Shown piece after piece: positions 53,936 through 62,307 of a DNA stretch of 63,187 nucleotides. The position numbers and the translations under genes were made by a program. Source of the DNA: Roseateles_B flavus (GTDB lineage: Bacteria; Pseudomonadota; Gammaproteobacteria; Burkholderiales; Burkholderiaceae_C); assembly GCF_039872765.1 (NCBI RefSeq), contig NZ_JBDPZC010000018.1:1-63187 (forward strand). Direction: 5' to 3'. The number at the start of each line of letters is the position of its first letter. Position 1 is the stretch's first letter. A model generated the notes under the pieces. The model was not told where the DNA came from, did not search any database, and saw only the letters and a program-made list of their open reading frames with translations.

Positions 53936-54991
53936 TCAGACGATGTGGCGGGCGACCGCGCTTTCGCGGTAGGGCATGGAGGCGCGCAGGTTGAGGGTCA
54001 CGTTGACGCGCCGCAGCCAGCGATGGCGGGGGCCGTAGTTCGGCTGGTAGACCGAGCGCCCGTGCACGGCGCGCTTGTTGTCGATCCACAGCATGTCGCC
54101 GGGCTCCATCACGATGGCGGTGGTGTGGGCGTTGAAGCGGTGGATCAGCCAGTCGAAGGCGGCCTGCGCCTCGCTGTCGCCCTCGACGGCTCGCATATAG
54201 GCCTCGTCGACCTGGATGAAGGGCCGCTGGCGCGAGCCGCTCAGCGCAGGCACAGGCTGGGGCTCGGCGTACATGCGGCGGATGCGCTCGAAGGCGCCGT
54301 CGTCAAGCCGCCAGTGCGCGCTGATGTTCTGGTCCGGGAGGTGCGAGGTGTCGGGCAGCACCACATAGCGCGGGGCGCTGAGCAGGGCCCATTTGTCGTC
54401 CGGGATGTCGAAGTCGTCGATACAGGCCAGGATGGTCTGCGCCTGCTCCTCGTTGCGATAGCAGACGATGGACAGGAAGTCGCAGCGGTGGTCGTGGAAG
54501 GCCTCCTCGTTGTGCCAGACCAGGGTCACCTCGCTGCCGCCGCCCAGCTGCTCCTTGCGGTCCTTCTCGATGGGCACGATGTGGCGCAGGAAGCGGCCGT
54601 TCTCCTGCGTGCGCCAGCCGAAGATCTCGCCCAGGGCCGCCGTCAGCAGGCACTGGGCGATCTCCTCGCGCAGGCTGGGCGGGTTGCGCCAGCTGGCGTC
54701 CCAGTGCGCGGGCGAGGGGCCGATGCGCCCGTCGTCCACCGGCAGGCCGCGGATCAGCACCGCGCCGCAGGGCAGGTGCAGGTACTTGAAGCGGTGCGCC
54801 AGCTCGCGCAGGGCGCGTGGCAGCTCCTGGGCGGCCAGCGCGCAGGCGTCCGCGAACTCCGGCGTCTCCACGCTGCCGAAGCTCGCCGCCAGGCGATCGA
54901 CCAGGGCCTCGACGGCCGCGGCTTCCCGCGGTGTGAGGGCGTGTGTGTGGACCGTGCTCCCTTGCCCGGTTCCAAGGCTCGCTGTGTTCAC
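53936..54991 (-). CDS. Clavaminate-synthase-like Fe(II)/2-oxoglutarate oxygenase
   Basis: 351 residues from GTG 54991, preceded by GGGAGAT. Iron ligands are H160-x-E162 in WHNEEAFHDHRCDF and H310 in NKRAVHGRSVY. A 2-oxoglutarate-binding Arg lies in PRHRWLRRVN (R324 or R327). The HxE instead of HxD, the length and the WHNE motif match the clavaminate-synthase-like group that beta-hydroxylates amino acids such as arginine or asparagine (VioC and relatives). It heads the operon. I infer hydroxylation of an amino-acid building block of the metallophore. Confidence 0.8.
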   Translation of the reverse strand: MNTASLGTGQGSTVHTHALTPREAAAVEALVDRLAASFGSVETPEFADACALAAQELPRALRELAHRFKYLHLPCGAVLIRGLPVDDGRIGPSPAHWDASWRNPPSLREEIAQCLLTAALGEIFGWRTQENGRFLRHIVPIEKDRKEQLGGGSEVTLVWHNEEAFHDHRCDFLSIVCYRNEEQAQTILACIDDFDIPDDKWALLSAPRYVVLPDTSHLPDQNISAHWRLDDGAFERIRRMYAEPQPVPALSGSRQRPFIQVDEAYMRAVEGDSEAQAAFDWLIHRFNAHTTAIVMEPGDMLWIDNKRAVHGRSVYQPNYGPRHRWLRRVNVTLNLRASMPYRESAVARHIV

Positions 54992-55036
54992 CAGCAATCT
55001 CCCGTGTGGTTGAGTGCAGCGGACTTTAACTACTAG

Positions 55037-55055
55037 AATGCGAATGATTCGTATT
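55037..55055. promoter_or_regulatory. Fur-box-like palindrome in a divergent control region
   Basis: A 19-bp palindrome AATGCGAATGATTCGTATT, centred at 55046 with one mismatched pair, sits between the divergent oxygenase gene (start 54991) and the DUF4198 gene (start 55082). The AAT...GAATGATTC...ATT pattern matches Fur sites of proteobacteria. It would repress both operons when iron is sufficient. Confidence 0.75.
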
Positions 55056-55081
55056 TGCCTTACGACAAACATGGAGATCCT

Positions 55082-55753
55082 ATGAAGACAGTCCTGGCCC
55101 TCATGACGGCCCTGGCCGCACTGCCGGCCGCTGCGCACAACCTGTGGCTGGAGCCGGCGGAGGCGGGCGGTTTGCACCTGCGCTATGGCGAGCCGGAGAT
55201 CCGGCTGCTCGAGCGCAGCCCTGGCAAGCTCGATGCGCTGGAGCCCCAGCGGGCGCAGGTTCTGGACCGGAGCAACGGCGCGCTGCCCTGGCGCAGGGGC
55301 GAGGACGGCTTTGTGCTGCGTGGCCCCGGCGCCGAGGCAGACACGGTGGTGGAGGCCCGCGCCTCAGGGGCCCGGTCCCGCTACTACGCGCGGCATGCGG
55401 CCTGGCCGCTGAAGGCCGCGCAACCCGCGATGGCCCTGGACATCGTGCCCACGGCCGAGGCCGGCACTTTCGCTGTCTATTTCAAGGGGGTGCCGCTGAC
55501 CCAGGGCACGCTGAAGGTGATCGCGCCCAGCCTGTGGCTGCAGGTTCATGACATCGACGAACGCGGCCGGGTGCGCATCCACACGCCCTGGCGCGGCCTC
55601 TACGTGCTGGATGTCGACACCCGCGAGCCGGCACCGGGCGACGCCCCCGATCCGAGCCAGGACGGGGTGGTCCATCGCGCCACGCTCAGCTTCAGCACGC
55701 CCGAGGGCCCGGCCTTCGAGCGACCGCAGCCTGCCCAGTTCACCGCCCATTGA
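55082..55753 (+). CDS. DUF4198 periplasmic protein
   Basis: 223 residues from ATG 55082 behind GGAGAT. A signal peptide (MKTVLALMTALAALPAAAHN) precedes a His soon after cleavage (HNLWLEPAE), typical of DUF4198. The C-terminal domain has HDIDERGRVRIHTPWRGLYVLDVDTREP. Members are encoded beside TonB receptors and metal transporters and may handle metal or metal-chelate in the periplasm. It is first in the plus-strand iron operon, with the receptor gene 18 nt downstream. Confidence 0.8.
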   Translation: MKTVLALMTALAALPAAAHNLWLEPAEAGGLHLRYGEPEIRLLERSPGKLDALEPQRAQVLDRSNGALPWRRGEDGFVLRGPGAEADTVVEARASGARSRYYARHAAWPLKAAQPAMALDIVPTAEAGTFAVYFKGVPLTQGTLKVIAPSLWLQVHDIDERGRVRIHTPWRGLYVLDVDTREPAPGDAPDPSQDGVVHRATLSFSTPEGPAFERPQPAQFTAH

Positions 55754-55771
55754 TCCCAGGTCCCTCATTCC

Positions 55772-57883
55772 ATGAAAACGAAGAACCCTAGCCGCACGCG
55801 GCTGCACGCCGCGCTGCTGGCCGCTCTCAGCTCCACCGCCCTCGCGCAGGCGCAGGCCACCGACGAGGGTCAGGTCTTGCTGGAGCCGGTGCTCCTCAGC
55901 GGCAAGCGCGTGTCCCTCTACCTCAACCGCGACGTCAACGCGGGCGCCCTGGGCGTGCAGGCGCTGCAGGAGCTGCCCTTCTCCATCGGTTCCTACGGCC
56001 GCGAGCTGATGGACCACCAGCGCGCCCGCACGCTGCAGGACGTGCTGCGCAACGACCCCGGCGTGCAGCCCGCGTCCCTTGGCGGCGCCTATGACGGCAT
56101 CGCGGTGCGCGGCTTCTCGGCCAATGCCGTCAACAGCGTGCGGCGTGACGGCCTGCTGACCACCGTCTACGCGGACATCCCGCTGGAGAACATGGAACGC
56201 CTGGACGTTCTGAGGGGTCTGTCCGGCTTTCTCTACGGCGTCGGCGAACCCAGCGGGCTGGTGAACTACGTGCTGAAGCGCCCCACGCGCGAGACCTTCG
56301 CCAGCGTCCAGGCCGAGCTGCGCAGCTTCGGCGGACGCTATCTCCACGCGGACGCGGGCGGCCCCTTGGATGCAGGCCGGACGTTGGGCTGGCGACTCAA
56401 TCTCGCCGCCGAGCAGCAGGGCGACTTCCGCCATGCCGGGGACCTGTTCCGCCGCATGGCTGGCCTGGCCGTGGACTACCGCCTGACCGGCGCCACCCTG
56501 CTGCGCCTGGACGCGGACTTCCAGCACAAGAAGCTGGCGGCCCAGCCGGTGCTGGGCCCGCGCGAGGACGGCCAGGTGCTGCCCGCGGACAGCCTCGATC
56601 CCCGGACCCTGCTGGGCCAGCCCTGGGGCCAGTACCGCAGCGACGCCTCCAATCTGGGCCTGCGCCTGGAGCACGCCCTGGACGCGGACTGGCAGCTCAT
56701 CGCGCAGCTGGCCTACAGCCGCACCCGCCGCGATGCCGCGTTTCCCGATGTGTACGGCGTGAAGCTCGACGGCACCATCAGCAGCGGCGACTACTACTTC
56801 TCGCCGGACCAGCGCTTCACCACGGTCAGCGCGCAGGGCTTCCTCAGCGGCCGCCTGCGGGCGGGCGGTCTGCGGCATGCGCTGGTGATGGGCGTGTCGG
56901 ACAGCCGTCTCAAGTCCTGGGACGGGGGCTGGTTCCCGAATGACGGGCTCACCGTCGGCAACATCCACGCGCCGCTCTACAGCGCGCAGCCGGACTTCTC
57001 AAGCCCGCCGCCCAAGAACCAGGCCACGACGCGCCAGCCCAGCCTCTTCCTCAGCGACACCCTGTCGCTGGGCGAGCGCTGGCGCGTGCTCGCCGGCGCG
57101 CGCTACATCGGCTACCGCAATGCTTCACGCAGCGCTGCTGGCGTCCAGCGGGACTACCGCGCCGACGTGGTCGTGCCGTCGCTGGCCCTGGTCTGGCTGC
57201 CGGCCCCGCACCTGAGCGTCTACGCCAGCCGGACCGAAGGTCTGGAGCAGGGGGCCTATGCGCCCAATGCCGCCGCCAATCGCGGTGAACGGCTGGACCC
57301 GATCCGCAGCCGGCAGATCGAGGCCGGGGTCAAGTGGCAGCCCACGGCGGGCTTCGTGGCCAATGCGGCGCTGTTTCATATCGACAAGCCCCTGCAGGCG
57401 ACGGATCCGGGCGACCAGGTGTTCAAGACGCGCGGACGTCAGCGCCACCAGGGCCTCGAGCTGCAGCTCAACGGCGAGCTGGCCGCGGGCCTTTCCGCGG
57501 TCGCGGGCCTCAGCTGGCTCGACGCCAGGGTGCTGGGCACCGGTGATGCGCGCGAAGGCAAGCGGCCCGCCCACGTCGCCAGGCTGCAGGGCAGTGCCTG
57601 GCTCGATGCCCGCATCCCCGGCGTGCCGGGGCTGAGCCTCAACGCAGGCGCCGTGCACACCGGCAGCCGGGCACTGGATCAGGCGCAGGCCATCCTGGTG
57701 CCGGCCTACACGCGCTGGGACGCCGGCGCGCGCTATGCGACGACGCTGGCGGGCGTCTCCTTCCTGTGGCGGCTGCAGGTGCAGAACCTGGACAACCGCC
57801 GTTTCTGGGAGAACGTCAACTATGGCGGCGTGCTCGCCGGAGCGCCGCGCACCGTGCGCCTGTCGGGCGAGTGGAGCTATTGA
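55772..57883 (+). CDS. TonB-dependent siderophore receptor
   Basis: 703 residues. A signal peptide ends at ALAQAQA. The plug domain (LPFSIGSYGRELMDHQRARTLQDVLRNDPGVQPASLGGAYDGIAVRGFSA; ENMERLDVLRGLSGFLYGVGEPSGLVNYVLKRPT) is followed by a 22-strand barrel ending in the aromatic SGEWSY. It imports a ferric siderophore across the outer membrane. Fur control and the divergent biosynthetic genes suggest that it takes up the locus's own product. GGT CAG GTC TTG near the N-terminus (55868-55879) is an odd codon run. Confidence 0.92.
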   Translation: MKTKNPSRTRLHAALLAALSSTALAQAQATDEGQVLLEPVLLSGKRVSLYLNRDVNAGALGVQALQELPFSIGSYGRELMDHQRARTLQDVLRNDPGVQPASLGGAYDGIAVRGFSANAVNSVRRDGLLTTVYADIPLENMERLDVLRGLSGFLYGVGEPSGLVNYVLKRPTRETFASVQAELRSFGGRYLHADAGGPLDAGRTLGWRLNLAAEQQGDFRHAGDLFRRMAGLAVDYRLTGATLLRLDADFQHKKLAAQPVLGPREDGQVLPADSLDPRTLLGQPWGQYRSDASNLGLRLEHALDADWQLIAQLAYSRTRRDAAFPDVYGVKLDGTISSGDYYFSPDQRFTTVSAQGFLSGRLRAGGLRHALVMGVSDSRLKSWDGGWFPNDGLTVGNIHAPLYSAQPDFSSPPPKNQATTRQPSLFLSDTLSLGERWRVLAGARYIGYRNASRSAAGVQRDYRADVVVPSLALVWLPAPHLSVYASRTEGLEQGAYAPNAAANRGERLDPIRSRQIEAGVKWQPTAGFVANAALFHIDKPLQATDPGDQVFKTRGRQRHQGLELQLNGELAAGLSAVAGLSWLDARVLGTGDAREGKRPAHVARLQGSAWLDARIPGVPGLSLNAGAVHTGSRALDQAQAILVPAYTRWDAGARYATTLAGVSFLWRLQVQNLDNRRFWENVNYGGVLAGAPRTVRLSGEWSY

Positions 57884-57902
57884 CGCAGGCGAGGTGGCAC
57901 CG

Positions 57903-59207
57903 ATGAAGCGCTCTCATTGGCTGTGGCTGCACCGCTGCGTCGGCCTGGTGCTGGCTGGCTTCCTGCTGGTGGCCGGCCTCACGGGCAGCCTGCTGGCCTT
58001 CTACCGGCCGCTGGACGAGGCCTTCGCGGCAGCACTGCTGAAGGCGCCGCAGCCCGTGGGAGCGGTGGCACTCGATCCCCTGGTGGTCCGCGAGCGCCTG
58101 CTGCGCCGGCACGCCGGCCTGCGCATCGACGCGGTCCCGCTGTCGGTCGAGCCTGGCCGCTCCCTGGCCTTCCTCGTGCAGGCCGCACCCGGCGCCGCCG
58201 CGGCCCTGGCCATCGACGAGCTGTACGTCGATCCCTGGACCGGCCGCGAACTCGGCGGGCGCCTGTGGGGCGATCCGGCGCAGGGCCGGGTCAATGTGAT
58301 GCCCTTTCTCTACCGCCTCCACTACGCGCTGCTGGCGCCGTCCTGGGGCAGGACCGTGCTGGGGCTGGTGGCGCTGCTGTGGTCACTGGACTGCCTGGTC
58401 GGTGCCTACCTCACGCTGCCGCTGCGGATGCCACGCCGTGAAGGGCCTCTGGTGCGGCAGGGACGGGGCTGGTGGGCTCGCTGGCGCCAGGCGTGGTGCG
58501 TGCGCCGCGGCGCGGGCTACCGCAGCACGGTGGACCTGCACCGCGCGGGCGGTCTGTGGCTGTGGGCCTTGCTGTTCGTGATCGCGTGGTCGGGGGTGTC
58601 CTTCAACCTGGCGCCCGTGTACAGGCCGGTGATGGCGGCCCTGCTCGGCCCCTGGGAGGCCGCGGCCCTGCCGCAGGCAGCCGGCCTTGCCGATGGCGTC
58701 GAGCCGGACTGGCCCGCGGCGCGAGCCCATGCGCGCGCGCTCATGGCCGCGGCCGCAGGGGCAGCAGGGATTGCGGTGGGGCGCGAGGAATCGCTGGCGC
58801 TGGACCGGGGGGCGGGCACCTGGCGCTATGTCGTGCACAGCGATCGCGATGTCGGCCCGCAGCGGGGGCAGTCGACGCTTCTCTTCGATGCCGTCAACGG
58901 GGCCCTGCTCGCCGTCCAGTGGCCCACGGGCCAGCAAGCGGCCCGCACGGCCACCACCTGGCTCACCGCGCTGCATACGGGCCGGGTGGGCGGCTTGCCA
59001 CTGCGCCTGCTCCTGGCCGCGACGGGGCTGGTCGTGGCGATGCTGTCCGTGACCGGCGCGCTGATCTGGGCCCGCAAGCGCGCGGGGCGGCGATGCCTGC
59101 GGCATGCCGGTGCCCTCAGACCGCCTGTGTCCAGGGCTGCTGGCATGGACTGGTGGGGTGATACAGCAGGAGCTGGGCGCCCGACTGTCGAGAACCGGCG
59201 ACGTTGA
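57903..59207 (+). CDS. PepSY-domain membrane protein (siderophore-associated)
   Basis: 434 residues from ATG 57903. Four membrane helices: first LWLHRCVGLVLAGFLLVAGLTGSLLAFY, then near 140, 225 and 390, with periplasmic PepSY regions between. Proteins of this type lie beside TonB siderophore receptors and are thought to reduce ferric-siderophore or otherwise release iron at the inner membrane. It lies 19 nt after the receptor stop, so it is in the same operon. The extreme C-terminus is Arg-rich. Confidence 0.85.
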   Translation: MKRSHWLWLHRCVGLVLAGFLLVAGLTGSLLAFYRPLDEAFAAALLKAPQPVGAVALDPLVVRERLLRRHAGLRIDAVPLSVEPGRSLAFLVQAAPGAAAALAIDELYVDPWTGRELGGRLWGDPAQGRVNVMPFLYRLHYALLAPSWGRTVLGLVALLWSLDCLVGAYLTLPLRMPRREGPLVRQGRGWWARWRQAWCVRRGAGYRSTVDLHRAGGLWLWALLFVIAWSGVSFNLAPVYRPVMAALLGPWEAAALPQAAGLADGVEPDWPAARAHARALMAAAAGAAGIAVGREESLALDRGAGTWRYVVHSDRDVGPQRGQSTLLFDAVNGALLAVQWPTGQQAARTATTWLTALHTGRVGGLPLRLLLAATGLVVAMLSVTGALIWARKRAGRRCLRHAGALRPPVSRAAGMDWWGDTAGAGRPTVENRRR

Positions 59208-59272
59208 AGGGGGAGCGCCGGCAATCCCGCCGAATGCAGTCCTGGCGCGACGGAGACCGCAGCGTCTCGGAA

Positions 59273-59306
59273 CTGTCACCCCGCCTTCACGAGCGCTGCC
59301 TACAGT
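59273..59306 (+). promoter_or_regulatory. Pho-box-like PhoB site with -10 element
   Basis: CTGTCAC (59273-59279), 4 nt, then CCTTCAC (59284-59290) match the two 7-bp halves of a PhoB box. TACAGT at 59301-59306 lies 10 bp further on, the spacing expected where PhoB replaces the -35. It lies upstream of the leader ORF and phospholipase gene, implying induction at low phosphate. Confidence 0.7.
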
Positions 59307-59360
59307 GGCGCCGCGCACGACGTCCGAGCCCCACCTCACTCTGTCCTTCAGGAGACCTCC

Positions 59361-59444
59361 ATGTCCCGACCCACGCCTGTCGCGGTTCAGCGCGCGACTC
59401 AGGTGCGCTGCCGCCTGAACGCATCCCGCGGAGCTGCACGATGA
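59361..59444 (+). CDS. 27-codon leader ORF overlapping the phospholipase start
   Basis: ATG 59361 has a strong AGGAG site 6 nt upstream and encodes MSRPTPVAVQRATQVRCRLNASRGAAR. Its TGA overlaps the ATG of the phospholipase gene (ATGA). No family is recognised. It may couple translation, or its start may once have been that of a longer protein. Too short to judge on coding bias. Confidence 0.45.
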   Translation: MSRPTPVAVQRATQVRCRLNASRGAAR

Positions 59445-61597
59445 GCCGCCGCGACTTCCTCCGTGCCAGCGCCGTGCTGGCCAGCTTCCCGCCCGCCATT
59501 GCGAGAGCTCTGGCGATCCCGGCCAACCAGCGCACGCGCAGCCTGCAGGACGTCGAGCACATCGTCGTGCTGACGCAGGAGAACCGCAGCTTCGACCACT
59601 ACTTCGGCACCCTGGCCGGTGTGCGTGGCTTCGGCGACCCCTTCCCCGCGCCGGTCAAGGACCGCCCGGGCCTGTTCACGCGCAAGAGCGTGTTCGTGCA
59701 GCCCACACAGGGCGGCAACCCGGTGCCGGGGCGGCCGGACTGGGGCCAGCGCCGGGCCATCGCGCCCTTCCCGCTGAACACGACGCAGGACTTCGCGCTG
59801 ATGCGCGTCGCCGGCACGCCGCACGCCTGGCTGGATGCCCAGCTCGCCTGGGACCACGGCCGCATGAACGACTGGTGCAACGCCAAGCAGAACCACTCGC
59901 TGGGCTACTTCAGCGAGGCTGACCTGCCGTTCCAGTTCGCACTGGCCCGCGCGTTCACGCTGTGCGACCACTACCACTGCGCGACCCAGACCGGCACCAA
60001 CACCAACCGTCTCTTCCTCTGGACGGGGCACAACGATCCGCTGGGCATCGCCGGTGGCCCGAGCACGGACAACAGCCGTGAGTGGTTCAACACCGACCGC
60101 AGCACGGACTACCGCTGGACGACCTACCCCGAGCGCCTGCAGGCCGCAGGCATCTCGTGGCAGGTCTACCAAAACATGTCGGACAACTTCACCGACAACC
60201 CGCTGGCCGGCTTCCGGCCCTTCCGCGATGCCTGGTACGAGCGCGCGGGCTACTCGCAGGCGCTGCGCGAGCGCGGCATCAGCACGCGGGACCTCGACCT
60301 GCTCAAGGCCGACGTGATCGCGAACCGCCTGCCGCAGGTCAGCTGGATCGTCGCGACGGCCGAAGGTTCCGAGCATCCGGGGCCCTCCAGCCCGGCCTCG
60401 GGCGCAGACTACACGGCCCGCGTGCTGGACGCGCTGACCTCCAACCCGGAGGTCTGGAGCAAGACCGTACTGTTCGTCAACTTCGACGAGAACGACGGCT
60501 TCTTTGACCATGTGCCGCCGCCGGCCGTGCCGTCCTATGCCGCCTACGATGCCGACCCCGTCAAGGCGCAGCTGGCCGGCGCATCGACGGTCGACACGAC
60601 CGGCGAATACCACCATGTGCTCAACGGCGCCGACGCGCGCACGCACCACCGCCCCTATGGCCTGGGCCCGCGCGTGCCGATGTACGTGGTCTCGCCCTGG
60701 ACCAAGGGCGGCTGGGTCAACTCCCAGGTGGCCGATCACAGCTCGGTGCTGCGCTTCATCGCTGCGCGCTTCGGTGTGCAGGAGCCGCTGATCAGCCCGT
60801 GGCGGCGTGCCGTCTGCGGCGATCTGCAGTCCTGCTTCGATTTCGCCAACCCCGACGACCAAGGCTTCCTGCAGCTGCTGCCGGCCACGGCCGAGCGCCG
60901 CGCCCGCGCGCTGGCGCTGCCGGGCACCAAGGCGCCCGCAACGCCCGCCACGCTGGCCGCGCCGGTGCAGCAGGCCGGTGTGCGCCCCGCACGCCCGCTG
61001 CCCTATGAGCTGCAGGTGCAGGCGCAGGTTCCGGAGGCTGGGGGTCAGGTCTTGCTCATCTTTGAGAATGCGGGCGAGCAGGGCGCGGTGTTCCATGTCT
61101 ACGACCGGCTCGCGCTGGACCAGATGCCGCGCCGCTACACCGTCGAGGCCGGCAAGCAGCTTCAGGGCCGTTGGACCACGACCGGGGCCTATGACCTCTG
61201 GGTGCTCGGCCCCAACGGCTTCCACCGCCATATCGCCGGCGATGTGCGGCGCCCGGTTGGCAGCGCCTTGCCCGAGCTCGTGTTGCGCAGCGCGCGTGCC
61301 AGCGGCGAGCTGCTGATCGAGCTCGTCAACGTGGGCGGCGCGCCCTGCACCTTCGTGCTGCAGGCCAACAAGTACCTGGCGGCCACGCCGCGCGAGATCA
61401 CCGTCGTGGCGCGCAGCCGCACGAGCCTGCGCATCCCGCTGGCGGCCAGCCAGAACTGGTACGACTTCAGCCTGCGCGTGAAGGGGCTCGGCGGCTGGCT
61501 GCGCCGCTTCGCCGGCCACCTCGAGGACGGCAAACCCTCCATCAGCGACCCGGCGCTGCAAGGCGCCGCCCGGCTCGACCAAGCCACCACCGTGTGA
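59441..61597 (+). CDS. Tat-exported phospholipase C (phosphocholine-specific type)
   Basis: 718 residues from ATG 59441. A Tat signal SRRDFLRAS (R3-R4) ends about ALA25. Phosphoesterase domain: TQENRSFDHYFGTLAGVRGFGDP (E47, N48 metal site), WDHGRMNDWCNAKQNHSLGYF, CDHYHCATQTGTNTNRLFLWTG, and NFDENDGFFDHVPPP. Two C-terminal DUF756-like beta domains start about 535 and 640. It cleaves phospholipid head groups, supplying phosphate from lipids. A Pho box upstream fits. The product should be folded, then exported. Confidence 0.9.
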   Translation: MSRRDFLRASAVLASFPPAIARALAIPANQRTRSLQDVEHIVVLTQENRSFDHYFGTLAGVRGFGDPFPAPVKDRPGLFTRKSVFVQPTQGGNPVPGRPDWGQRRAIAPFPLNTTQDFALMRVAGTPHAWLDAQLAWDHGRMNDWCNAKQNHSLGYFSEADLPFQFALARAFTLCDHYHCATQTGTNTNRLFLWTGHNDPLGIAGGPSTDNSREWFNTDRSTDYRWTTYPERLQAAGISWQVYQNMSDNFTDNPLAGFRPFRDAWYERAGYSQALRERGISTRDLDLLKADVIANRLPQVSWIVATAEGSEHPGPSSPASGADYTARVLDALTSNPEVWSKTVLFVNFDENDGFFDHVPPPAVPSYAAYDADPVKAQLAGASTVDTTGEYHHVLNGADARTHHRPYGLGPRVPMYVVSPWTKGGWVNSQVADHSSVLRFIAARFGVQEPLISPWRRAVCGDLQSCFDFANPDDQGFLQLLPATAERRARALALPGTKAPATPATLAAPVQQAGVRPARPLPYELQVQAQVPEAGGQVLLIFENAGEQGAVFHVYDRLALDQMPRRYTVEAGKQLQGRWTTTGAYDLWVLGPNGFHRHIAGDVRRPVGSALPELVLRSARASGELLIELVNVGGAPCTFVLQANKYLAATPREITVVARSRTSLRIPLAASQNWYDFSLRVKGLGGWLRRFAGHLEDGKPSISDPALQGAARLDQATTV

Positions 61598-61608
61598 ACG
61601 GAGCACTC

Positions 61609-62307
61609 ATGAACTCGATCAAGATCTCGGCGCGCCACTGCTGCAGCGCCGCCGCGCTGGCGCTGGCCGCCATGGGCGCCCAGGCCGGCCCCTTGTTTGG
61701 CAGCAACCTCATCGTGAACGGCGACGCCGAGACCGATGTGGCCACCAGCTGGCTCGCCTTCGATGGCTACGCCCGCCCGCAAGCCGTCGACTACGGGTCC
61801 AACTGGGTCCTGCCGACCCAGCCTGGACCCGCGAACCGCGGCAAGCGCATGTTCGCGGGCGATGGCGCCCGTACGGCCGGCTATCAGTTGCTGGACCTGG
61901 CCGGCACGCTGACCCAGCCCCTGTCCTTCAAGCTCAGCGGCTGGCTGGGCGGCTGGGCTTCGCAGGGCGACAACGCGCTGCTGTACGTGTCCTTCCTTGA
62001 CCGCAGCGACAGCGAAATCGGCCACGCCGCACTCGGCCCGGTGACCCCGGCGGATCGCGGCAACGCCACCGGCCTGTTCTACCGCGAGGTGAGCAACTGG
62101 CTGCCCGTCGGCACCAGCCGGCTGATGTTCTCGCTGTCCATGGAACGCCAGGGGGGCGGGGACAACGACGGCTATGCCGACAACCTGGCCTTCGTGCTCG
62201 ACGCGCCGGCCCCCGCCGAGCTGCCCGAGCCGGCGGGTCTGGCCTGGCTCGCGCTGGGCGTGATGGCCCTGGCAGGCCGCATGCGCCGTCGCGCCCCGCG
62301 CGCCTGA
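61609..62307 (+). CDS. PEP-CTERM surface protein
   Basis: 232 residues from ATG 61609 behind GGAG. A signal peptide (CCSAAALALAAMGAQA) precedes LFGSNLIVNGDAETDVATSWLAFDG, a carbohydrate-binding-like beta sandwich. The C-terminus ELPEPAGLAWLALGVMALAGRMRRR is a PEP-CTERM sorting signal recognised by exosortase. It lies 12 nt after the phospholipase stop, so it shares its transcript and probably its phosphate control. Role unknown; possibly extracellular matrix. Confidence 0.85.
   Translation: MNSIKISARHCCSAAALALAAMGAQAGPLFGSNLIVNGDAETDVATSWLAFDGYARPQAVDYGSNWVLPTQPGPANRGKRMFAGDGARTAGYQLLDLAGTLTQPLSFKLSGWLGGWASQGDNALLYVSFLDRSDSEIGHAALGPVTPADRGNATGLFYREVSNWLPVGTSRLMFSLSMERQGGGDNDGYADNLAFVLDAPAPAELPEPAGLAWLALGVMALAGRMRRRAPRA

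Noticed and set aside
59399..61606. 735-codon minus-strand frame over the phospholipase gene
   Set aside because: Antisense shadow; no ribosome site or motifs.
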